From Vibrio campbellii CAIM 519 = NBRC 15631 = ATCC 25920 (lineage in GTDB: Bacteria > Pseudomonadota > Gammaproteobacteria > Enterobacterales > Vibrionaceae), in the NCBI RefSeq assembly GCF_002163755.1, contig NZ_CP015864.1, forward strand, positions 248,001 through 312,000: 64,000 nucleotides of DNA. The letters are read 5' to 3'. The position numbers and the translations under genes are program-made. Positions 44,045 to 52,918 of the stretch are shown here, in pieces (position 1 is the first letter of the stretch; each line of letters begins with the position of its first letter). The notes under the pieces were generated by a model, which had not been told where the DNA came from, searched no databases, and saw only the letters and a list, made by a program, of their open reading frames with translations.

Positions 44045-44947
44045 ATGCTTTGGCTCTCTCTCCTCCTCTTTGCTGTAGTTCTGCTTTTAGTCCGAGATTC
44101 AAAGGTTAAAAAGGTCGACCAGTTTTTCAATATTGAAGAAGTGGAAGCGGAAAACTTTAACGCAATTAACGTTAAATCTCTGGTGCGTAAACAAAGCTGG
44201 CAAAAGTTTAAAGAGTCGGTCTCACCAACTCTGAAAGTACTGGGGCCGCGTTCGTCTCTTTATATCGCTCTGTACATTACGGGTAGCCTCATCGCTTCTT
44301 GGTATTTTGTCGTTAAGTTACTTTTGCTTTCTAACATATTTTTCATCTTTGGTTTATCACTGCTGCTGACGCTGTTCGGGTACCGCTACTTGATGACTAA
44401 AAGGCGCAGAGACTTTGAAAATACATTTCCTGATGCTCTAAACATTTTGATGAGTGCCGTTACAGCAGGTGACAGTCTAATGCAGGCCATTAGTTACGTT
44501 GGTGATGTGATGGATAACTCGATTGGCCAAGAGTTTAAATTAATGGGAGACCGCCTAAAACTGGGGGAGTCCCCGGAAGTTGTTCTAAAACGTTCCTGTA
44601 AAAACTACCCATATCCTGAATTTCTCTTCTTTACTGTCACATTACGGGCAAACATTACGCGTGGTGGCCAATTAAAGGGCGTGCTAGCAAGGTTAATTCG
44701 AGTACTTGTTGATGCTAGGACACTTGAGAAAAAGAAAATGGCAATGACGTCTGAAGCGAGAATTTCGGCAAAAATCGTCGCTGCTATTCCTCTGATATTC
44801 ATGATCATGCTCAACTATGTAAACCCAGAAAATGTCAACTTCGTTTTATATGACCCAGCTGGTCGACAGGTTTTATTTTATGTTCTTGGTAGTGAGTTCT
44901 TTGGGCTATTTATTGTTTGGTTGCTCGTGAGAGGTGTGCGCGCATGA
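44045..44947 (+). CDS. tadB: Tad inner-membrane platform protein TadB
   Basis: 300 residues with a hydrophobic N-terminus, further membrane segments near 85-115 and two at the C-terminus, and the T2SF-type cytoplasmic domain (FPDALNILMSAVTAGDSLMQ, LRANITRGGQLKGVLARLIR). It pairs with TadC to form the platform on which TadA acts. Its stop overlaps the tadC start. Confidence 0.92.
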   Translation: MLWLSLLLFAVVLLLVRDSKVKKVDQFFNIEEVEAENFNAINVKSLVRKQSWQKFKESVSPTLKVLGPRSSLYIALYITGSLIASWYFVVKLLLLSNIFFIFGLSLLLTLFGYRYLMTKRRRDFENTFPDALNILMSAVTAGDSLMQAISYVGDVMDNSIGQEFKLMGDRLKLGESPEVVLKRSCKNYPYPEFLFFTVTLRANITRGGQLKGVLARLIRVLVDARTLEKKKMAMTSEARISAKIVAAIPLIFMIMLNYVNPENVNFVLYDPAGRQVLFYVLGSEFFGLFIVWLLVRGVRA

Positions 44948-45777
44948 TGCTATTGGTTGCTCTAATTGTGCTCGTTATTTCGATGTCTTTTCTGATAGTA
45001 GATTCATTTCGTAGAGATCAGAGACGCAAAAAAATTGCGCTATACGTGGAGGATCATACTCATCAATCACCTTCAATGGTCAATCGCTTTTTTGTTCGTT
45101 TTGGTAAAGAACATCGACATGAACTTGAACAAAAGATGATTGAGGCTGGCTATTACAACACTGAGTGGGCAAAGTTTTATTTTCCTGCCAAATTGCTGGT
45201 GCTAGCTTTGGTGTCAGGAGCCGTATTGTTTTCAGGCATGGAACAGCGGAATCAACTTATCTTTATTACTTTCACTCTAATTACTGTGATCGTTGGTCCT
45301 GATTCGCTGCTTCAAATTAGACGCAAATTACTGATAAGAAAGACCTCTGCTCAATTGCCTTACCTTTTAGATATGATGTCTGTTTGTGTTCAAACTGGCA
45401 TGACCATAGAGGCAGCCCTAGTTTACCTGGGTAGAGAGCTGGCAGATTTTGATTCGGACTTATGCTATCAAATCAAACGCACTTCCGATTCCGCAAAAAT
45501 ACATGGTTTGGAGAAGTCATTAACTGATCTTAGTGAGCGTATCCCTACGCCAGCGATACGAAGTTTTGTACTTACCATTATTCAAAATTTGCAATACGGA
45601 ACTTCCGTAGCTCAAGTATTGAGCGACCTTGCGGAGGACATGCGAAAGGTACAAATCCTTACGGTAGAGGAAAAGGTCGGTAAACTTTCTGCGAAGATGA
45701 GTGTGCCTTTGATCCTTTTCATCATGTTTCCAATCGTTATTCTGATTCTCGCTCCGGGAATCATGCAAATGCCATAA
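44944..45777 (+). CDS. tadC: Tad inner-membrane platform protein TadC
   Basis: 277 residues with an N-terminal membrane segment, two central ones, the T2SF domain (LPYLLDMMSVCVQTGMTIEA near 135-155, then FVLTIIQNLQYGTSVAQVL) and a C-terminal segment (LILFIMFPIVILILAPGI). The start ATG at 44944 overlaps the tadB stop (ATGA); an earlier in-frame GTG would intrude far into tadB. Partner of TadB. Confidence 0.92.
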   Translation: MMLLVALIVLVISMSFLIVDSFRRDQRRKKIALYVEDHTHQSPSMVNRFFVRFGKEHRHELEQKMIEAGYYNTEWAKFYFPAKLLVLALVSGAVLFSGMEQRNQLIFITFTLITVIVGPDSLLQIRRKLLIRKTSAQLPYLLDMMSVCVQTGMTIEAALVYLGRELADFDSDLCYQIKRTSDSAKIHGLEKSLTDLSERIPTPAIRSFVLTIIQNLQYGTSVAQVLSDLAEDMRKVQILTVEEKVGKLSAKMSVPLILFIMFPIVILILAPGIMQMP

Positions 45778-45796
45778 ATATAGAGAGGACTATCGA

Positions 45797-46519
45797 GTGA
45801 TTGGAAAACGTATTTGTATTGTATTGCTTACGTTGGGCATTTTGGCGGGCTGTCAGTCGACCTCTTCGCAACAGAGCCAGACACAAGACGACGTCACTAA
45901 CATGGAAAAAGTGAAAAACTACGACGGCTTAATCAGCCATTACAAATCCATGCTAAAGCAAGGCTCTCAAGATACAAAAATAAAGGAAAAGTTGGCTTGG
46001 GCGTATTTCCATAAAGGGGATATTGAATCGGCTAATTTCTATGTTCAGCATCTACAAAAAGAAGGTGTTGAAACATCAAACTTGTACCAGCTAGCGGGAC
46101 AAGTATTTGATGCTAAGGGCGACACGACTAGTGCAATCTCGGCCTATTTGTCTTCCATCAAGTCTGGCAATTCATCAGGGCAAGTGCATGTTTTGCTTGC
46201 AGTGTCCTATACCAAAGCAGGCCAATACGATGCTGCTTATCAAGAATTGAATAATGCCCGTTTACGTGGCTATGACGATGTCGTAATCAAAAACAACATC
46301 GCGATGATTCACATGGCTAATGGTGAATATGAACAGGCAATAGCAATGCTCACGCCAGTTTTAAAAGACAATCCGGCAAATAAAGTGATTAAGGCAAATC
46401 TAGCCATCGCCTTGATTAAAACGCAACAAGTGGAGGCAGCCAGAAAGCTACTTAAGGGCGATTTTTCTGACCAAGAGATTCTGAGAATTACTACAGAATT
46501 AACTCAAGTTAGGGGTTAA
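45797..46519 (+). CDS. tadD: TadD tetratricopeptide lipoprotein
   Basis: 240 residues with a lipobox (ILAGCQSTSS, Cys near 19) and about four TPR helices in the mature part (KLAWAYFHKGDIESANFYVQ, NIAMIHMANGEYEQAIAMLT). It is expected to be an outer-membrane lipoprotein that supports secretin assembly. The GTG start is preceded by AGAGGAC. Its stop overlaps the tadE start (TAATG). Confidence 0.9.
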   Translation: MIGKRICIVLLTLGILAGCQSTSSQQSQTQDDVTNMEKVKNYDGLISHYKSMLKQGSQDTKIKEKLAWAYFHKGDIESANFYVQHLQKEGVETSNLYQLAGQVFDAKGDTTSAISAYLSSIKSGNSSGQVHVLLAVSYTKAGQYDAAYQELNNARLRGYDDVVIKNNIAMIHMANGEYEQAIAMLTPVLKDNPANKVIKANLAIALIKTQQVEAARKLLKGDFSDQEILRITTELTQVRG

Positions 46520-47004
46520 TGATGAGAAGTTTGTGTAGGCAAAGAGGGGTTACAGCGATTGAATTTGTCGTAGGTGCACTCATTTTATTTTTTGCCACCT
46601 TCGCGATTTTTGAGTCGAGCTATCAAATTTATGTTGTGAATATGACGGAGTACTCCTTACGAGAAACGATCCGGAATACCAAAATTTATGAAGGTAGGGG
46701 AGTTAATGAACAATATGAAGATAAATTTAAGTCTTTGATTGAAGACGATGAAAGCCTTTGGCACTTTTTAATTGATAGTTCTCGATTCTCGATTTCGGGT
46801 CGTTACTACCAGAGTTATGACGATTTCATTAAAGATAAGGGACATGCAGGTCAAGGCTTGAGTTTTAATTATGACCTTGCAGAGATCACTGTGACTTACC
46901 GATATTCCCCGATACTAAAACTGTCGGGTGCTTCAAACAGAAATATATCTAGTACTATGGTTCTAAATTTAGAGCATGAGGGGTGGGACAATGACACTCC
47001 ATAA
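46519..47004 (+). CDS. tadE: TadE-like pseudopilin
   Basis: 161 residues. The leader RQRG is followed by VTAIEFVVGALILFFATFAI, the pilin-like hydrophobic segment with the conserved glutamate, which prepilin peptidase should process. The rest is periplasmic. It is one of three pseudopilin-like proteins here, expected to form the fibre tip or initiation complex. The next gene starts inside its 3' end. Confidence 0.88.
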   Translation: MMRSLCRQRGVTAIEFVVGALILFFATFAIFESSYQIYVVNMTEYSLRETIRNTKIYEGRGVNEQYEDKFKSLIEDDESLWHFLIDSSRFSISGRYYQSYDDFIKDKGHAGQGLSFNYDLAEITVTYRYSPILKLSGASNRNISSTMVLNLEHEGWDNDTP

Positions 47005-47551
47005 GAGGGCTGCTTTTCCAAATAAATACCAAAAGGGCTCATTTACTATTGAGCTAGTTTTTGTCCTCGCCGCGTTATGGGGTGTGTATTTGTTTGGCGC
47101 AGATCTTAGTCACCAATTGTTTGTTCGCGCCAAACTTGATCGTTCCAGTTTCGCTTTAGTTAATGTCATTAAAGAACGAACCCGCTATTTCGAGGCAGAC
47201 GTATTAGCAGGAAAGAACTTATCGGTGACCCACGATGATCTATTGGATCTTGCTGCAGTGGCTGGTCGAATGCTGAATATTCCACCAGAGGATGTAGCGA
47301 TAAGAATAGAGTCTTTGACTAACAAGACGAACATGGCTGTATTTACGAGTGATAAATTCAAAAGCCTAAATTGCAAAACCGATTCTATTCGTTCCTACGC
47401 AGAGCTAGTGCCAGTTGAAAACACGGTGGTGTTCCCACTATATCGAGTCAGTTTGTGTGAAGAGCAGACCTCTTGGTTTAAACCTTTCTTTAACGGTGGT
47501 AATAGCACAACTGTTGCCATTACTTCTTCTTCAATAATGCCGGGGAGATAA
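46991..47551 (+). CDS. tadF: TadF-like pseudopilin
   Basis: 186 residues. YQKG is followed by SFTIELVFVLAALWGVYLFG, a TadF-type prepilin segment (expected cut after G). The ATG at 46991 has GAGGGGTGGG upstream and lies 14 bp inside the tadE gene. The periplasmic part has two cysteines (LNCKTDS, SLCEEQ). Partner of TadE. Confidence 0.88.
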   Translation: MTLHKRAAFPNKYQKGSFTIELVFVLAALWGVYLFGADLSHQLFVRAKLDRSSFALVNVIKERTRYFEADVLAGKNLSVTHDDLLDLAAVAGRMLNIPPEDVAIRIESLTNKTNMAVFTSDKFKSLNCKTDSIRSYAELVPVENTVVFPLYRVSLCEEQTSWFKPFFNGGNSTTVAITSSSIMPGR

Positions 47552-47555
47552 TGAT

Positions 47556-49103
47556 ATGAGAATTAAGCAGTATCAGTATCGAAGCCTAAGTCGGCAGAAA
47601 GGTGTCGCTGCAGTTTGGATGGGCTTATTACTTGTGCCCATTATGGGGTTCACATTTTGGGCGGTTGAAGGGACTCGATATGTTCAAGAGACAAGTCGCT
47701 TGAGAGATGCCGCAGAAGCCGCAGTTTTGGCAGTGACTATCGAGGACCAACCTGGCGCTGCACGTAAATTAGCAACCAAATACGTTGAAAGTTATGTACG
47801 AGACATCAAGTCAAGTAGTCTCTCTGCTCAGCGGTTTTATCAAGCTGAAGATAAAAATACTGGGGCTCTTGAATACATCCAATATACTGTGAACGCTAGA
47901 ACGACGCATGACTCTTGGTTTGCTAGTAGCTTTATTCCTTCATTCGGTAAACAACAAGATTTAGCGGGAAGGTCGCTGGCCAGGAAATACCCAGTTTATC
48001 TTGCAGACAACAATATTGACATTGTATTTGTGTCCGATTTTTCAGGTTCGATGAAAGACAAGTGGGGATCCAATCGACATAAAAAAATCGATGATTTGAA
48101 AACGGCTATTAGACAGATATCAAACAATATTTTGTGTAAATCAACTCGACAAGAATACGTTGACGGAGAGTGGAAAGACGTTTGTGATGATCCGGGAGAC
48201 GATACAACAAGTGACAAATTACTGAATCGTGTTGGATTTGTACCATTTAATGTAAGGACTAGAGAAGTAGCTAATTGGTATCGAGCAAATGCTACAAGTC
48301 AACTAAGTTATAAGTATAGCTACAATTCTTACCTCTCTCCGTACTCCTATAACGATGTAGACTGGGATTATTGGAATGGTTTTTCTAAGGATGAAGTTGA
48401 AAGATGTGCTCGTAATCAGGACCGGTGTCCTCAGCCAAAAAGTACTAATCATAAATACGCCAAGAGAATCAAAGATGTAATAGATCTAGATAGATACGAA
48501 GTTGCGGACGTATACAATTATACAGATATTCCAACCTCGGTATCTACGATGTTCACTGATAAATCTGGATTTAAAGCAAACTACTATGGTGTCAATGGAA
48601 GCCGGTTGTTTAACGCACATGGTGATAATAATTCGTCGCAATTTTACAATCTGCGCCTTTCCAACAGACTCTCTGACCTAACCGCTGTTGATTCTATGTG
48701 GGCAAATGGTGGTACTGCAGCTTTTCAAGGTATTTTGCGCGGAGCACAGATCCTAAATGAGGGTAATCCAAATAGCGCCGACCAGGAAGAGCAGCAAGCG
48801 TACAACAAGAAGATCAAAATGCTGCTGATTTTAAGTGATGGTCAGGAAAGTCCAGACAACGGCATCCTCAAAGGTCTTGTGGACTGGGGGATGTGTGACA
48901 AAGCAAGGCAAGAGATTCCGGGTTTATACATTGGGGTTATTGGTATCGACTTTCGCGCCTCCCAACAAAGTGGTTTTCAAGACTGCGTTGTTGACCCTCG
49001 TGAAGACATTATTGATGTCTCTAACCTAGACGAATTAATTGAAAAGATTGAAGAACTTATCCGCAAAGGCTCAAAAACAAGCGGAATAACTAAGTTGTAC
49101 TAG
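47556..49103 (+). CDS. tadG: TadG-like protein with von Willebrand A domain
   Basis: 515 residues. The N-terminal QKGVAAVWMGLLLVPIMGFT resembles a pilin-type or Flp/TadG membrane segment. The von Willebrand A domain follows with the metal site DFSGSM (near 162) and later TAAFQGILRGAQIL and ILSDGQE. The vWA domain is interrupted by about 130 residues rich in Tyr, Ser and Asn (48150-48680). It probably reaches the surface and binds a substratum; which one is not known. Confidence 0.9.
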   Translation: MRIKQYQYRSLSRQKGVAAVWMGLLLVPIMGFTFWAVEGTRYVQETSRLRDAAEAAVLAVTIEDQPGAARKLATKYVESYVRDIKSSSLSAQRFYQAEDKNTGALEYIQYTVNARTTHDSWFASSFIPSFGKQQDLAGRSLARKYPVYLADNNIDIVFVSDFSGSMKDKWGSNRHKKIDDLKTAIRQISNNILCKSTRQEYVDGEWKDVCDDPGDDTTSDKLLNRVGFVPFNVRTREVANWYRANATSQLSYKYSYNSYLSPYSYNDVDWDYWNGFSKDEVERCARNQDRCPQPKSTNHKYAKRIKDVIDLDRYEVADVYNYTDIPTSVSTMFTDKSGFKANYYGVNGSRLFNAHGDNNSSQFYNLRLSNRLSDLTAVDSMWANGGTAAFQGILRGAQILNEGNPNSADQEEQQAYNKKIKMLLILSDGQESPDNGILKGLVDWGMCDKARQEIPGLYIGVIGIDFRASQQSGFQDCVVDPREDIIDVSNLDELIEKIEELIRKGSKTSGITKLY

Positions 49104-49111
49104 AGGAAAAT

Positions 49112-49762
49112 ATGAAGAAGTTAGTCATTGGTGCAGTCGCTATATCAACGCTGCCATTTAGCGTTGCCATTAAGGCGGAGGAAGGACTTAGCGTCTATTG
49201 CGACAACACATTCAGCGAGTATCAACATAGTGTGAGTGTGGATGATGCCGTTGGGATTGCTCAACATCGACAGGGCTTTCTACAAATCGAACAACAGTCC
49301 GAAAGTAGCAAACTCAGACAGCGTCTAGCGGAGGTGTCGAAGCTAGGTTTGGATAAGTCTGGGTGTATGACTTGGATCAGTAACCAAAATAACCATCAAC
49401 AAAGCGATGGCTTGGTTGCGCGTCTGCATTTTGGTTTTGATCAATCCAGCCTAACTCCTATGGGCAATAAAGCGTTAACCCAATTAGCGTCGTCTTTAAG
49501 CGAAGGTGATAGCCCAATTACAGTAGAAGGCCATACTGACAGCAAAGGTTCTGAAGGTTACAACCAAGAACTGGGGCTGCAAAGAGCCTTAACGACGTCC
49601 AAAGTTTTGAGTACTGATGGCGTGGAGAGAACTCGTATTGTCGTTCGTTCATTTGGTGAGACTCAGCCTATCGCATCTAATTCAACGGTTGAAGGAAGAG
49701 CGCAAAATAGGCGATCCGAAGTATGGGTTTCAAAAAATGACTCAGTGAAAACTGAAGATTAG
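49112..49762 (+). CDS. OmpA-like outer-membrane/peptidoglycan-binding protein of the Tad locus
   Basis: 216 residues: signal peptide ending near 23, a short N-terminal part with two cysteines, and a C-terminal OmpA-like domain. In the latter, LHFGFDQSSLTPMGNKALTQ near 108-127, TVEGHTDSKGSEGYNQELGL and RRSEVWV carry the peptidoglycan-contact residues. It follows tadG by 8 bp with GAGGAAAAT upstream. It may tie the pilus machine to the cell wall. Confidence 0.88.
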   Translation: MKKLVIGAVAISTLPFSVAIKAEEGLSVYCDNTFSEYQHSVSVDDAVGIAQHRQGFLQIEQQSESSKLRQRLAEVSKLGLDKSGCMTWISNQNNHQQSDGLVARLHFGFDQSSLTPMGNKALTQLASSLSEGDSPITVEGHTDSKGSEGYNQELGLQRALTTSKVLSTDGVERTRIVVRSFGETQPIASNSTVEGRAQNRRSEVWVSKNDSVKTED

Positions 49763-49842
49763 GATTCAATCACAACGCTTCATCTTACTAACGAAGTTGG
49801 GTGAAGCGTCAAACGAGTGTTGTGTTAGTAGGAAAAATTGGT

Positions 49843-51273
49843 GTGGCAGTGGGTAAACCAAAAAAGTTAATAGCGATAATAGTAGGTGTAGCATGGAGTG
49901 GTATGGCTTCTTCTTCAGAGCTGATTAACTTCAATGAGCAAGATAAACTAAACAGTATTAATTCGACGTACGAGCAAGAGTATAAAGCACTCAATATTGA
50001 CGAAACTATCTCGCATTACAATAAGTTAAGTGCTGAGATTGCGTCGACAAAGATCAATTTGGCTAATAACGTCGAGATGATCAAATCGGATTCAAATCGT
50101 TTAAAAGATAAGTTAGTCGATGGCGTTTACGATGACTCGCTTATTCTCACTTTGCGTAATATGTCTGCCAAAGTGAACACCATGAAAAAGGAAATTGAAA
50201 CGGCAGGGAAGTTGCTCGTTGAGACCAAACACCAGCTTTCAGAAGATCAGCAAGTTGCCAGTCAGATAGAACGAGTGAAAAATGACGCACTTCTCGTCCT
50301 CTACGAGAAGATCAAAGCTCGTCATTTGGATGAATCGAAACGCATCCTTCACGACTCCTACGATGGTAATTTGCAGTGTAACGTCGCTGAGAGTTTGTCG
50401 ACCTGTGTAAACAGAAACCTTCCTTCCATTAAGAACGCCTTCGTATTGAGTAAAGGCGGCTTGTCACGCATTCAACTCACGAGTTTTAGAGTAGTGGATG
50501 CAAACCAAAGATTAAATGGTGACTTGTCTTTTACTGCAGACGCGAGCTACAAATACGCCTACAGTGCAAATACAGAAGTCGAGCTTAGACAGGCGTTAAA
50601 CTTAGATAGAGTGCGCTTTGTATTTCGTTCAAACTCAAAAAATACGGTCTTCTACATCAACGATCAAGAAGTCGGTAGTGGTGAAAGCGTCGATGTAACA
50701 GGCAATTACGTTGGGATTTATAGTGTGCGTGCGGTTAACAAAGACAAAACCCAGTCGCTTAAACTCAACCTTAAGAATGGCGGTGATTACTTCTTTCCAT
50801 TTTCAAAAAAGGCGAATCCCGAGCAAACGGCCCCGGCCAATTTAATTGCCGAAGAATCAAAGAATACGTATAGCGGCCAGAGTGATGCTCAAACCAATAC
50901 AAAGTTTTCTGAGAGCCTGTTGCCTTCTCGAGCAGTGGCGGAACTGAACACGACTAAAGCGCAAGATGTGAAACGTTATACCAACAAGGTGCTCTACAAA
51001 GACGAAGCATTCACCTATTTATTGCCTAAATTCAAAGGAAACCAAAAGTCTCACGACATTTTCTTGAATCGTGAAGAGGCGTCGCAATACTGTGAGCGTT
51101 TGTCCTCAAGTTTGCCGAGTAAAGCTGCTTATGAGTATTTGGAACAGTATGCCAATCTCGCTGACGGAGATTATTGGACTGAACAAGGAAAAGTCTATTC
51201 ATCGGTAAAACACCAAGAACTAGATAAAGCATTTGATAAGAACAAGCTCGTTTGTATGGTGAGTATGAACTAA
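49843..51273 (+). CDS. Large exported coiled-coil protein at the end of the Tad locus
   Basis: About 476 residues. A signal peptide (PKKLIAIIVGVAWSGMASS) leads into about 140 residues of coiled coil (roughly 20-160), then a beta-rich domain (VRFVFRSNSKNTVFYINDQE). The C-terminal 60 residues (FLNREEASQYCERLSSSLPS, DGDYWTEQG) resemble part of a C-type-lectin/FGE-sulfatase fold. I placed the start at a GTG (49843) with AGGA upstream; a GTG at 49801 is the alternative. It is 38-80 bp after the OmpA-like gene, so it is probably the last gene of the operon. The role is unknown. Confidence 0.7.
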   Translation: MAVGKPKKLIAIIVGVAWSGMASSSELINFNEQDKLNSINSTYEQEYKALNIDETISHYNKLSAEIASTKINLANNVEMIKSDSNRLKDKLVDGVYDDSLILTLRNMSAKVNTMKKEIETAGKLLVETKHQLSEDQQVASQIERVKNDALLVLYEKIKARHLDESKRILHDSYDGNLQCNVAESLSTCVNRNLPSIKNAFVLSKGGLSRIQLTSFRVVDANQRLNGDLSFTADASYKYAYSANTEVELRQALNLDRVRFVFRSNSKNTVFYINDQEVGSGESVDVTGNYVGIYSVRAVNKDKTQSLKLNLKNGGDYFFPFSKKANPEQTAPANLIAEESKNTYSGQSDAQTNTKFSESLLPSRAVAELNTTKAQDVKRYTNKVLYKDEAFTYLLPKFKGNQKSHDIFLNREEASQYCERLSSSLPSKAAYEYLEQYANLADGDYWTEQGKVYSSVKHQELDKAFDKNKLVCMVSMN

Positions 51274-51275
51274 AC

Positions 51276-51299
51276 GATATAGACCATAGACCATAGACC
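51276..51299. repeat. Short tandem repeat after the Tad operon
   Basis: Three copies of the 8-mer-like unit ATAGACC(A) directly after the last tad-linked gene. Short and probably neutral. Confidence 0.7.
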
Positions 51300-51308
51300 A
51301 TCGTCACC

Positions 51309-51336
51309 AAGAGCCACAGTTTGTGGCTCTTTTTAT
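51309..51336 (+). terminator. Terminator of the Tad operon
   Basis: AAGAGCCACA-GT-TTGTGGCTCTTT followed by T-rich sequence, 40 bp past the last gene. Confidence 0.85.
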
Positions 51337-51417
51337 ACCTTTATACCCTACGGAACATAGCCCGAAGTAATTAGCTGTTTGTTTAGTGGCTCAGAAACGT
51401 GCTTAGCTCTTGAATAT

Positions 51418-51722
51418 TCATCTGTCGTGAAATGCCAATTCTAATCCCGAGTTACTCGATATGATGCACGTACAAAGAGATACAGATTTCTTTTTAATTA
51501 CCAGCACTTTTGTTCGGTCACTACGATCTAGATCTTGATACTCTCTCAAGGTTTCTGCTCTTGCATGCGATATTTTGATTTGTCTTTGCTAGATGCAATG
51601 TGATCGAAACAGTAACTCATTGCACCTGCGTTCGCACCAATCTTGCTAGCGTCTGAAATCGCGTATGCGTTAAAGCCAATCGTGCTAGCCAATAAAATTA
51701 AAAGGGCATTGCGTGCTTACAT
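51418..51722 (-). pseudogene. Broken gene for a small periplasmic protein
   Basis: The ATG at 51722 is followed at once by a TAA, then an open frame ARNALLILLASTIGFNAYA (a clear signal peptide) and DASKIGANAGAMSYCFDHIA. It stops early near 51560. One frame over, the sequence resumes as AETLREYQDLDRSDRTKVLV and ends HDR at 51418. So the gene has a nonsense codon at position 2 and a frameshift. The intact protein would have been about 95 residues. I do not recognise the family. Confidence 0.65.
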
Positions 51723-52263
51723 TTCTCTTTCCTAATTCAAACAAGTTGATAAGTAAGATAAAGGGGAATGACTTTCAAAAATTGCCATTAAACGACATTA
51801 GTTTTTAGGAAAGAGAAAATGAGTTTTTATCCAGAGGATGAGTAATCAAATTAGCATGATCTTGAGGAAAAATTGTAGGTGGTGAGGCAAGATAGCTAGC
51901 ATGCTTGGGGGCAGCTTGTTTTACATTTGAAAGCAGAACAGAGGATAGTCGAATGACCTTCACTCAATTGACAACTCTAAAAATAAAACGTGCTGAAATT
52001 ATTTGAGTTCATTGTATTTGTCTTTGTTTGTACTTTTGATGCGCACGAATTGCTCATGAGCTGGTATCTCTATAACTTGCATTAAAGGTGGTTTAATTGT
52101 TGATTGTTAAGGTTTTTATTTTTCTGTTTTTACGTATTAAATCTTCGTAAAATCTATCTTTTCTCAAGTTTTAGTAATGATTGTAGTCGAAATGATTCGG
52201 CTGTATCTGTTGTTTTTTCTAGATAATTAGTTTGAGTTCGAACTAAATTTAAGGCATTTTATA
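51723..52263. other. Gap upstream of betI, about 0.5 kb
   Basis: AT-rich; no gene seen. It probably holds the bet operon promoter and any osmotic or quorum-sensing control sites, but I cannot place a promoter with confidence. Confidence 0.4.
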
Positions 52264-52290
52264 TTTAACTAACCGTTCAATTAAAAATAA
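52264..52290. promoter_or_regulatory. BetI-like operator
   Basis: AACTAACCGTTCAATTAA just before betI (13-30 bp from its ATG) reads ATTGAACGGTTAG on the other strand, close to the E. coli BetI box ATTGAACGTCCAAT. Its place at the head of the bet operon supports autorepression by BetI, relieved by choline. Confidence 0.6.
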
Positions 52291-52302
52291 CAAGGATGCA
52301 AA

Positions 52303-52902
52303 ATGCCCAAGGTTGGGATGCCTGAAATCAGAAAACCGCAGCTAGTCAAAGCGACGATGTCGGTCATTGACAGAGTTGGTTTGCACGCCGCGAGCATCTC
52401 GTTGATCAGCAAAGAAGCAGGGGTATCAACGGGGATCATTAATCACTATTTCGGTGGTAAGCACGGTCTGTTAGAAGAGACCATGCGTGAGATCTTGCGC
52501 CAGCTTTCTGCAACCATCAAAGAGAACCTAAGCCAGCTACCGGCTGATGCGCATCATCAACGTATTAATGCCATCATCGACGGCAACTTTGTGGGTTTCC
52601 AAGCCGAGAACCAAGTGGCAAAAACTTGGTTGGCATTCTGGTCGTACTCCATGCATGACGCGCAGCTCAAACGTCTGCAACGAGTGAATGAACGACGTCT
52701 CCTTTCTCACCTAAAAAAAGAATTAAAAGCTTTGCTGGATAACGACCAAGCAGAGCTTGTAGCGCATGGTATTGCGTCACTGATCGATGGCATTTGGCTG
52801 CGCGGAACGCTCAACCCGCAAGGCATCGATGCCGAGAAAGCACGCGTCATCATCAACGACTATCTCGATAAACAGCTCACGTTCTACTCAAAACTAAAAT
52901 AA
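52303..52902 (+). CDS. betI: Choline-responsive repressor BetI
   Basis: TetR-family regulator of 199 residues. The helix-turn-helix lies near 25-55 (HAASISLISKEAGVSTGIIN, then HYFGGKHGLLEETMREIL), and the start MPKVGMPEIRKPQL is the usual BetI N-terminus. It represses the bet genes until choline is bound. First gene of the betI-betB-betA-choXWV operon; CAAGGATG precedes the start. Confidence 0.96.
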   Translation: MPKVGMPEIRKPQLVKATMSVIDRVGLHAASISLISKEAGVSTGIINHYFGGKHGLLEETMREILRQLSATIKENLSQLPADAHHQRINAIIDGNFVGFQAENQVAKTWLAFWSYSMHDAQLKRLQRVNERRLLSHLKKELKALLDNDQAELVAHGIASLIDGIWLRGTLNPQGIDAEKARVIINDYLDKQLTFYSKLK

Positions 52903-52918
52903 AGAGTCAAACCTTCAA

